DNA from: CAYZBM01 sp964476705
GTDB taxonomy: Bacteria; Pseudomonadota; Alphaproteobacteria; Rickettsiales; UBA6187
Assembly (NCBI GenBank): GCA_964476705.1
Contig: CAYZBM010000065.1
Coordinates: 1-11,385 of the forward strand
Length of the DNA: 11,385 nt
Direction: 5' to 3'
The first letter of the stretch is position 1, and each line of letters starts with the position of its first letter. A program made the position numbers and the translations under genes. Positions 5,887 through 11,385 of the stretch are shown here, piece by piece. Under the pieces are notes generated by a model that worked only from the letters and a program-made list of their open reading frames with translations, was not told the DNA's origin and made no database searches.

Positions 5887-6972
5887 TTATTTTAGAGATA
5901 ACATGAATTTTTGCAATATTTCATAAACCATTTCATTATCTTCGCGCAGTCCGATGGTAAATCTGATATATTCTTTAAGACCGTAATTAGCTACTGGACG
6001 TGCAATAATACCTTCATTCATTAAAAACTCATGAGCCTTTTTTGCGATTTCTTCGTTCTCAAATTTAGTTAAAATAAAATTAGCTATAGTTGGATAAACT
6101 TTAATTCCTAAAGAAGCTATTTTTTCACTTAACCATTTTTTCCATTCTTCATTATGTTTTTTGGCTTTTATGATAAATTCGCTGTCTTCAAGGGCTGCTG
6201 TTGCAGCGTTTATAGCTGGGCCACTAACATTAAATGGTCCTCTAACTCGATTTAAAATATCACTTATTTCATCAGAGGCATAACACCAACCAATCCTTAA
6301 GCTTGCCAGTCCATAAATTTTAGAAAAAGTTCTAGTTACTATGGTATTATTGCTGCTATTAACTAACTCGATACCATCGCTATAATCAGGAACATTGGCA
6401 TATTCAGCATAGGCGCCATCTAATACTAATAATACATGCGCTGGAATATTTTTTTGTAAATAATTAATCTCATCTTTAGTTAAATAACTGCCGGTTGGAT
6501 TATTAGGATTAGCAATAAAAATAATTTTAGTTTTTGGAGTTACAGCTTTAATTATTGCGTTAATATCAGTTTTTAAATTAGTTTCTGGAACTGATATTGG
6601 GTTAGCGCCTGCGGCCATAGCAGATATCGGATACATTAAAAAACCATATTGGCTATAAAGTACATCATCACCTTCATTAGTATAAGCCTGGCAAATTAAA
6701 GAAATTATCTCGTCAGACCCAGCACCGCAAACTATACCGCTGCTTTTAAGATTATAAGTGTCGGCAATTACTTGATTAAGAAGATTTGCTTCTGGATATC
6801 TGTGCAAGGTATTTGCGCTATTTAGATAGGCCTGGATGGCTTTAGGGCTGGCGCCAAATGGATTTTCGTTGGAAGATAACTTAATAACTTTTTTGTTATT
6901 ACCAGTTTTGGTTAATCCAGCTTTATAAGGGCTAATTTTTAAAATACTATTTTTAGGCTTTGGTGTGTTCAT
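5887..6972 (-). CDS. hisC: Histidinol-phosphate aminotransferase family (HisC)
   Basis: This PLP-dependent fold-type I aminotransferase converts imidazole-acetol phosphate to histidinol phosphate in histidine synthesis. Many HisC proteins also transaminate aromatic keto acids. The 361 residues are full length. They include LSSNENPFG at 32-40, HRYPE at 57-61, GAGSDE at 83-88, ANPNNPTG at 154-161, and LDGAYAEY at 184-191 with D185. The PLP lysine is K218 in TRTFSKIYGLASLRIGW, and the C-terminal YGLKEYIRFTIG holds a substrate arginine. No other his gene is present. As I recall, hisC2, tyrC and metX are often close in alphaproteobacteria, which would suit a role in tyrosine/phenylalanine synthesis; this is inference. 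The gene is divergent from metX and lacks a clear Shine-Dalgarno sequence. Confidence 0.92.
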   Translation of the reverse strand: MNTPKPKNSILKISPYKAGLTKTGNNKKVIKLSSNENPFGASPKAIQAYLNSANTLHRYPEANLLNQVIADTYNLKSSGIVCGAGSDEIISLICQAYTNEGDDVLYSQYGFLMYPISAMAAGANPISVPETNLKTDINAIIKAVTPKTKIIFIANPNNPTGSYLTKDEINYLQKNIPAHVLLVLDGAYAEYANVPDYSDGIELVNSSNNTIVTRTFSKIYGLASLRIGWCYASDEISDILNRVRGPFNVSGPAINAATAALEDSEFIIKAKKHNEEWKKWLSEKIASLGIKVYPTIANFILTKFENEEIAKKAHEFLMNEGIIARPVANYGLKEYIRFTIGLREDNEMVYEILQKFMLSLK

Positions 6973-6974
6973 TT

Positions 6975-7033
6975 GGATAATATGTAAGATAATTTAAATT
7001 ATTGTGTGATTATAATTAATATGGTAATTATCC
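6975..7033. promoter_or_regulatory. Symmetric elements in the hisC-metX divergent spacer
   Basis: The 163-bp divergent spacer holds an inverted pair GGATAAT (6975-6981) and ATTATCC (7027-7033). Between them is a perfect 14-base palindrome at 6989-7002. They might be operator or promoter elements for both genes, but at this A/T content short symmetries are common and I could not assign -35/-10 pairs. Confidence 0.25.
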
Positions 7034-7066
7034 CTTTGGATTATGTTAAATTAAGATCATCCAAAA

Positions 7067-7088
7067 AGTATATCCTTATAGATATACT
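7067..7088 (+). promoter_or_regulatory. Stem-loop upstream of metX
   Basis: AGTATATC (7067-7074) pairs with GATATACT (7081-7088) around a six-base loop, 47 bases before the metX start. There is no T-tract. It does not match the SAM-II riboswitch pattern that often controls metX/metA in alphaproteobacteria. The role is unknown. Confidence 0.3.
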
Positions 7089-7135
7089 AATATTATAACG
7101 ATATAAACAAAAAATATAAATAAAATATTATAATA

Positions 7136-8290
7136 ATGGCAGAAAGAAGTACCGGTACTTTTGGTCCAAATTACAAAGAAGTGGTTATTGGCGATATAGT
7201 ATATTTGGCCAAAGATAAGCCTTTGGTCCTTGATTGCGGAAAAGAAGTATCAAATATACCTATTGCCTATAGAACTTATGGTGAGCTTAATGCTGATAAA
7301 AATAATGCCATTTTAGTTTGTCATGGCCTAACCGGTGATCAATATGCAGTTGATAATCATCCAGTTACCGGGAAACCTGGTTGGTGGGTCGATTTAATTG
7401 GTCCAGGTAAAATTATTGATACTGATCAATATTTTGTTATTTGCAGTAATGTAATAGGTGGTTGCATGGGTTCTTTTGGCCCTAAGACTATAAATCCTGA
7501 AACTGGTCACCCATATAATTTAGATTTTCCTATTGTAACAATAGGTGATATGGCCAGAGCCCAAAAACTATTAATTGAATATTTGGGTATTAAAAAACTA
7601 TTTAGTGTTATTGGGGGCTCGATGGGCGGGATGGTAGCTCTAGAATGGGCGGTAAGATATAAAGATAATGTAGCATCTTGCGTTACTATTGCAGCCTCAG
7701 CCAAGCATACGACCCAAAATATTGCTTTCCATGAAATAGGTAGGCAGGCTATAATGGCCGATCCAGAGTGGCAAGAAGGTAATTATATCGATAAAAAAAC
7801 CTTCCCAACTAAGGGTCTGGCTATCGCCCGTATGACTGCACATGTAACTTATTTATCTGAAAGTGGCTTACACCGTAAATTTGGTCGGGGCTTACAAGAT
7901 AGGGATATGGTAACTTATGGCTTTGACGCAGATTTTCAAATTGAAAGCTACTTAAGATATCAAGGTTATACTTTTGTTGAGCGATTTGATCCAAATTCTT
8001 ATCTTTATATAACTAGAGCTATGGATTATTTTGATTTAGTAAATGAATATAAGGGAAGATTAGCTGATGCATTTTTAGGGACAAAAACTAAATTCTGTAT
8101 TATTTCTTTTTCTAGCGATTGGTTATTTCCAACTAATGAGGCAAAACTTATAGTACATGCTTTAAGTGCAGCTGGGGCTAAAGTAAGTTTTATGGAAGTA
8201 AAAACTGATAAAGGCCATGATGCTTTTTTACTCGAGGAGCCAGAATTTAGAGAAACATTAGGTGGGTTTATAAAATCTGTAAAAATATAG
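7136..8290 (+). CDS. metX: Homoserine O-acyltransferase MetX (acetyltransferase)
   Basis: MetX acylates the hydroxyl of homoserine from acetyl-CoA (succinyl-CoA in some members), committing it to methionine synthesis. The 384-residue alpha/beta-hydrolase has the nucleophile S162 in IGGSMGGMVALEW, the acid D328 in SSDWLFP and the histidine H361 in KGHDAFL. It also has the family stretch CHGLTGDQ at 62-69 and NVIGGCMGSFGP at 105-116. The catalytic triad is complete. The ATG lacks a visible Shine-Dalgarno sequence, but the N-terminus agrees with the family. It is the first gene of the plus-strand run, and its neighbour metW is the usual alphaproteobacterial partner. I cannot decide acetyl versus succinyl specificity by eye. 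Confidence 0.95.
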   Translation: MAERSTGTFGPNYKEVVIGDIVYLAKDKPLVLDCGKEVSNIPIAYRTYGELNADKNNAILVCHGLTGDQYAVDNHPVTGKPGWWVDLIGPGKIIDTDQYFVICSNVIGGCMGSFGPKTINPETGHPYNLDFPIVTIGDMARAQKLLIEYLGIKKLFSVIGGSMGGMVALEWAVRYKDNVASCVTIAASAKHTTQNIAFHEIGRQAIMADPEWQEGNYIDKKTFPTKGLAIARMTAHVTYLSESGLHRKFGRGLQDRDMVTYGFDADFQIESYLRYQGYTFVERFDPNSYLYITRAMDYFDLVNEYKGRLADAFLGTKTKFCIISFSSDWLFPTNEAKLIVHALSAAGAKVSFMEVKTDKGHDAFLLEEPEFRETLGGFIKSVKI

Positions 8291-8296
8291 TAATTA

Positions 8297-8361
8297 ATAG
8301 TAAATCGCTGATTTGCTAATGATTGACTATAAAATATATACTTTGAAACTTAAAATACTAT
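8297..8361 (-). repeat. Copy 3 of the palindromic repeat, diverged, between metX and metW
   Basis: The 65-bp stretch has 6-base inverted ends ATAGTA and TACTAT. The first 23 bases match the reverse complement of the right end of copy 2 at all but two positions. The two differences fall on opposite arms of the hairpin TAGTAAATC-GCT-GATTTGCTA (8298-8318) and keep the pairing. The interior is diverged. Its right end abuts the AGG ribosome-binding site of metW. Confidence 0.6.
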
Positions 8362-8372
8362 AGGTAAATAAT

Positions 8373-8969
8373 TTGCGGCCAGATTTATTATGTATTGCGA
8401 ATCTAGTAAAAGAAGATAGTCAAGTTCTAGAAATTGGCTGTGGCGAAGGTGAGCTATTGCATTATTTAAGCTCTAAGAAAAATATTGATACTCGCGGGAT
8501 AGAAATATCGCAAGCTGGAGTGAGTCAGTGTATGAAGCTTGGGTTAGCTGTGGTTCAAGGTGATGTCGAGACTGATTTAGTGCATTATTCAAATAAATCT
8601 TTTGATTATGTTATTTCTTCGCAAGTACTTCAGGCTACCTATAATCCTAAAGAAGTATTAAAAGAAATGTTGCGAATTGGTAAATATGTGATTATTTCTA
8701 TTCCTAATTTTGGTCATTGGCGCAATAGATTATATTTAACGATAAAAGGTGAAATGCCAGTAACTAGCTCACTTTCATATCAATGGTATGAAACTCCTAA
8801 TATCCATTTTTGTACGATTAAAGATTTTGAGAATTTATGTGTAGAATTAAAAATTACTATCTGTAAAAAATTATTTATCGATGAAACCGGTAAAAAACTA
8901 AATAAAATCTGGCAATTAACTATGCCTAACCTCGTTGCTGATAAAGCAATTTATCTCATTAAAAACTAG
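8373..8969 (+). CDS. metW: Methionine biosynthesis protein MetW, SAM methyltransferase fold
   Basis: MetW accompanies MetX in many alpha-, beta- and gammaproteobacteria and is needed for, or stimulates, homoserine acylation. It has a class I methyltransferase fold, with the SAM motif VLEIGCGEGELL at 18-29. Family-specific stretches follow: SIPNFGHWRNRLYL, KGEMPVT, and WYETPNIHFCTIKDFENLC. The length is 198 residues. The start appears to be TTG at 8373. An in-frame stop at 8361 leaves no ATG or GTG upstream, and MRPDL matches the usual MetW opening. A weak AGG lies eight bases before it. The gap to metX (82 bases) is filled mostly by a repeat copy. Confidence 0.93.
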   Translation: MRPDLLCIANLVKEDSQVLEIGCGEGELLHYLSSKKNIDTRGIEISQAGVSQCMKLGLAVVQGDVETDLVHYSNKSFDYVISSQVLQATYNPKEVLKEMLRIGKYVIISIPNFGHWRNRLYLTIKGEMPVTSSLSYQWYETPNIHFCTIKDFENLCVELKITICKKLFIDETGKKLNKIWQLTMPNLVADKAIYLIKN

Positions 8970-8975
8970 AATATT

Positions 8976-9695
8976 ATGAAAATAACTTTAATTCCTGTGC
9001 TTAAGGATAATTATATTTTTTTAGGTTATGACGAAAAGACTTTGGATGCTTTTGTAGTAGATCCAGCTTTAGCTGAACCAGTACTTGAAATATTATCTGC
9101 CGAAAATTTAAATTTAAAATTTATTTTAAATACCCATCATCATGATGATCATGTAGGTGGTAATAAGTTATTGCAAGAAAAAACCGGCGCTAAGATTATT
9201 GGCTATAATGGTGATTATAAAAGAATTCCTGGGATTAATATTAAAGTAAAAGATAAGCAGGAAATTGAGATTTTAGAGCAAAAAGTCTTGGTTACTTTTA
9301 CACCAGGACACACTGTTGGGCATATAATTTATTATTTCCCAGAAAAAAAATGGTTATTTTGTGGTGATACTCTATTTATGATGGGTTGTGGTAGGCTATT
9401 TGAAGGTACTCATAAACAAATGTTTAACAGCCTAAATAAAATAAAAAATCTGCCTTTAGATACGCAAATTTTTTGTACTCACGAATATACATTAGCTAAT
9501 GGTAGATTTGCCTTAACTATTTATCCTGGAAATAAAGATATTGAAGATAGAATGAGTAATGAAAGCAAAAAAAGAAATAATAATTTGCCAACAGTCCCAG
9601 GATCATTAGAATTAGAGCTAAAAACTAATCCTTTTTTAATTGCCAAAGATCTCGAAGAATTTACCAAATTTAGACAATTTAAAGATCGATTTTAA
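8976..9695 (+). CDS. gloB: Hydroxyacylglutathione hydrolase (glyoxalase II)
   Basis: GloB hydrolyses S-D-lactoylglutathione to lactate and glutathione, the second step of methylglyoxal detoxification. This is a metallo-beta-lactamase fold of 239 residues. The binuclear metal motif THHHDDH is at 53-59, with further ligands H112 (PGHTVGH), D131 (CGDTLF) and H169 (CTHEYT). The GCGRLFEG stretch at 137-144 and the C-terminal NNLPTVPGSL region are specific to glyoxalase II and argue against a generic hydrolase. It starts six bases after metW, without a strong ribosome-binding site, so translation is probably coupled. No glyoxalase I gene is in the window. Confidence 0.95.
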   Translation: MKITLIPVLKDNYIFLGYDEKTLDAFVVDPALAEPVLEILSAENLNLKFILNTHHHDDHVGGNKLLQEKTGAKIIGYNGDYKRIPGINIKVKDKQEIEILEQKVLVTFTPGHTVGHIIYYFPEKKWLFCGDTLFMMGCGRLFEGTHKQMFNSLNKIKNLPLDTQIFCTHEYTLANGRFALTIYPGNKDIEDRMSNESKKRNNNLPTVPGSLELELKTNPFLIAKDLEEFTKFRQFKDRF

Positions 9696-9697
9696 AT

Positions 9698-9922
9698 ATG
9701 AACATATCCTCGCTAATTATTGTATTTTCTATGACTTGGTGGATGATATTTTTTATGAGCCTACCTATTGGGGTTAAAAAGCCAACTAAAGTAGAAGAGG
9801 GGTGCGATCCAGGCGCTCCAGAGAAATCTAATATCTTGCTAAAAATGATTATTAGCACTATTTTAGCAATAATTATAACCGGGCTTTATTTTATTTTTGG
9901 CGCCCAATATATAGATAACTAA
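9698..9922 (+). CDS. DUF1467-family small membrane protein
   Basis: This 74-residue protein has two predicted membrane helices (about 3-25 and 46-68). They are joined by a short polar loop with GVKKPTKVEEGCDPGAPEKS, which matches the conserved loop of DUF1467 as I recall it. The function is unknown. The family is essentially alphaproteobacterial and is commonly found directly upstream of proS, as here. It begins two bases after the gloB stop, so it is co-translated with that gene. Placement in the inner membrane is inferred from the helices. Confidence 0.85.
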   Translation: MNISSLIIVFSMTWWMIFFMSLPIGVKKPTKVEEGCDPGAPEKSNILLKMIISTILAIIITGLYFIFGAQYIDN

Positions 9923-9948
9923 ACTATTAACTATAGGACTATTTTAAA

Positions 9949-11235
9949 ATGTTATTATCACGTTATTTTTTACCACTTTTAAAAGAAAATCCTGCAGAAG
10001 CTAGCATTATTTCGCATAGGTTAATGTTGCGTTCAGGAATGATCAGGCAATTGTCCGCCGGTATTTATAATTGGTTGCCTTTGGGTTTAAAAGTCTTAAA
10101 TAATGTTAAAGCTATAGTGCAAGATGAAATGGATAAGGCGGGAGCTGTTGAGCTATTAATGCCAACTATTCAACCAGCAGAATTATGGCAAGAATCTGGC
10201 CGCTATAATGGTTATGGCAAAGAAATGTTGCGAATAACAGATAGACATGAGCATGATATGTTGTTCGGGCCAACTAATGAAGAAGTAGTAACGGATATTT
10301 TTCGCCAGAATATTAAAAGCTATAAATCGTTACCTATAAATTTATATCATATTCAGTGGAAATTTAGAGATGAAATTAGACCAAGATTTGGTGTAATGCG
10401 GGGCCGAGAATTTTTAATGAAAGATGCTTATAGTTTTGATTTAGATTATGAGTCAGCCAAAATATCTTATGATAAAATGTATAGCGCTTATTTAAAAATC
10501 TTTAAACGCATGGGCTTAATTGGTATTCCACTTAGAGCCGATAATGGAGTAATTGGTGGTGATTTAAGTCATGAATTTCATATTCTAGCTGAAACTGGTG
10601 AAAGTGCCCTTTATTATGATGAGCAATTTGAAGATTTAATTAAAAAAGGTGTTTATGATATTAATGAGCTACAAAAATTATATGCAGCTGTTGATGAAAA
10701 ACATGACGAAAAAAATTGTACTGTGCCACAAGATAAATTAAGAGCTAAACGTGGTATTGAAGTAGGGCATATATTTTATTTTGCAACTAAATATACCGAA
10801 AGTATGAATGTCCAAATAGATGATGGCAAAGGCGGAAAAATATTTCCGCATATGGGTTCATATGGAATAGGAGTTTCTAGATTAGTTGCGGCAATTATTG
10901 AATCAAGCCATGACGAAAATGGAATTATTTGGCCAGAATCTGTTGCGCCTTTTAAAGTTGGTTTAATAAACTTAAAAAATACTGATGAAAAAGTAAATAA
11001 TTTAGCTGAAGAATTATACAATAAGTTATTAGCGGCCAAAATCGAAGTCCTCTATGATGATACAAACGAAAGTGCTGGCAAAAAATTTGGCTCTATGGAT
11101 TTAATTGGTATCCCATATCAAATTAGTATAGGGCCAAGGAGCGCACAGAATGGAGTTGTCGAATTTAAGTGCCGGAAGACTGGAGAAAAACAAGAGCTTT
11201 CTATTGATGCGGTATTAAATAAGTTTCTTAAATAG
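9949..11235 (+). CDS. proS: Prolyl-tRNA synthetase, short alphaproteobacterial type
   Basis: ProS attaches proline to tRNA-Pro. The 428-residue class II enzyme has GPTNEE at 107-112, motif 2 with FRDEIRPRFGVMRGREF at 139-155, and motif 3 GSYGIGVSRLVAAII at 303-317. The anticodon-binding domain follows from about 335. The roughly 180-residue INS editing domain of E. coli ProS is absent between motifs 2 and 3, the normal state for alphaproteobacterial and rickettsial enzymes. Free-standing editing proteins would have to clear Ala-tRNA-Pro. An AGGA site at 9935-9938 precedes the ATG by ten bases. It is the last gene of the metX-proS run and is followed by a terminator. Confidence 0.98.
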   Translation: MLLSRYFLPLLKENPAEASIISHRLMLRSGMIRQLSAGIYNWLPLGLKVLNNVKAIVQDEMDKAGAVELLMPTIQPAELWQESGRYNGYGKEMLRITDRHEHDMLFGPTNEEVVTDIFRQNIKSYKSLPINLYHIQWKFRDEIRPRFGVMRGREFLMKDAYSFDLDYESAKISYDKMYSAYLKIFKRMGLIGIPLRADNGVIGGDLSHEFHILAETGESALYYDEQFEDLIKKGVYDINELQKLYAAVDEKHDEKNCTVPQDKLRAKRGIEVGHIFYFATKYTESMNVQIDDGKGGKIFPHMGSYGIGVSRLVAAIIESSHDENGIIWPESVAPFKVGLINLKNTDEKVNNLAEELYNKLLAAKIEVLYDDTNESAGKKFGSMDLIGIPYQISIGPRSAQNGVVEFKCRKTGEKQELSIDAVLNKFLK

Positions 11236-11243
11236 TCGGTTGT

Positions 11244-11277
11244 GAAAAAGTGTTTTTTTATAAAAAACACTTTTTTC
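11244..11277 (+). terminator. Intrinsic terminator of proS
   Basis: Fourteen bases, 11245-11258, pair perfectly with 11262-11275 around a 3-base loop, nine bases after the proS stop. The arms carry T- and A-runs, so the structure could terminate transcription from either side. Confidence 0.85.
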
Positions 11278-11292
11278 CCAGTTGTATATGTA

Positions 11293-11330
11293 GTCTATAA
11301 TCCTTGGGAGCGGCCCGTCGTATTATAGAC
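11293..11330. repeat. Hairpin with a GC-rich loop
   Basis: GTCTATAAT (11293-11301) pairs with ATTATAGAC (11322-11330). The 20-base loop is unusually GC-rich for this DNA and can form an inner GGG/CCC pairing (11306-11308 with 11314-11316). Because of the symmetry, a perfect TATAAT occurs on both strands. It may be part of a small RNA, a leader or a palindromic repeat; no coding sequence covers it. Confidence 0.5.
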
Positions 11331-11337
11331 AACCTTA

Positions 11338-11361
11338 AAAAATGAACACTGGTTCATTTTT
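11338..11361. terminator. Probable terminator hairpin near the right edge
   Basis: AAAAATGAAC (11338-11347) pairs with GTTCATTTTT (11352-11361) around the loop ACTG. A T-run lies at the 3' side on the plus strand, and the A-run serves the same way on the minus strand. It could end a short transcript containing the preceding hairpin, or end a minus-strand gene lying beyond the window. Confidence 0.6.
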
Positions 11362-11385
11362 CTTCTTTATATAAATTGCAAGGTT

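Noticed and set aside
7034..7135. SAM-II riboswitch upstream of metX
   Set aside because: Short pairings such as TTGGA/TCCAA and an AAAAAG run recall parts of SAM-II, but the conserved pseudoknot order and GCTAAA core are not present. A covariance scan would decide.
9949..11235. ProS as an internally deleted enzyme
   Set aside because: The missing INS editing domain is the normal state in alphaproteobacterial and rickettsial ProS; all class II motifs are intact.

Overview
The window is strongly AT-rich, and almost every protein in it has alphaproteobacterial signatures. The prolyl-tRNA synthetase is the short type without the editing insert. MetX and MetW are adjacent, and a DUF1467-type membrane protein sits directly before proS. 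ProS reads closely like rickettsial ProS, and the codon use is very A/T-biased. I infer a member of, or near relative to, the Rickettsiales, but one that keeps folate and methionine genes that most obligate intracellular rickettsiae have lost. No marker gene here fixes the genus.

Left block (1-4631). Four genes on the minus strand, read right to left, form a compact unit: folK, folP, folC and nth. The first three cover pterin pyrophosphorylation, dihydropteroate synthesis and glutamylation; nth is a base-excision repair enzyme at the end. Divergent from folK is a class IV PLP enzyme, best read as aminodeoxychorismate lyase (pabC), which would supply the p-aminobenzoate used by FolP. It converges, with stop codons two bases apart and inside a 20-bp palindrome, on a small gene for a predicted secreted protein.

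Middle block (4632-5886). A 349-bp spacer carries a candidate extended -10 promoter and a leader of about 200 nt in front of carD, an RNA polymerase-binding regulator. A strong intrinsic terminator follows. Beyond it lies a 70-bp repeat element with 9-bp terminal inverted repeats, whose first 55 bases occur again, identical and inverted, at the left edge of the window.

Right block (5887-11385). hisC (minus) diverges from a plus-strand run of metX, metW, gloB, a DUF1467 gene and proS, with small gaps except for a 65-bp diverged relative of the repeat between metX and metW. A terminator follows proS. The last 100 bases hold two more hairpins that could belong to a small RNA or to the neighbouring unit.

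The genes are recognisable housekeeping or biosynthetic genes. I see no defence system, mobile element with a transposase, CRISPR array, tRNA or rRNA. The most interesting content is non-coding: the small palindromic repeat family, the long carD leader and the hairpin pair at the right edge. I do not see a convincing undescribed multi-gene system.
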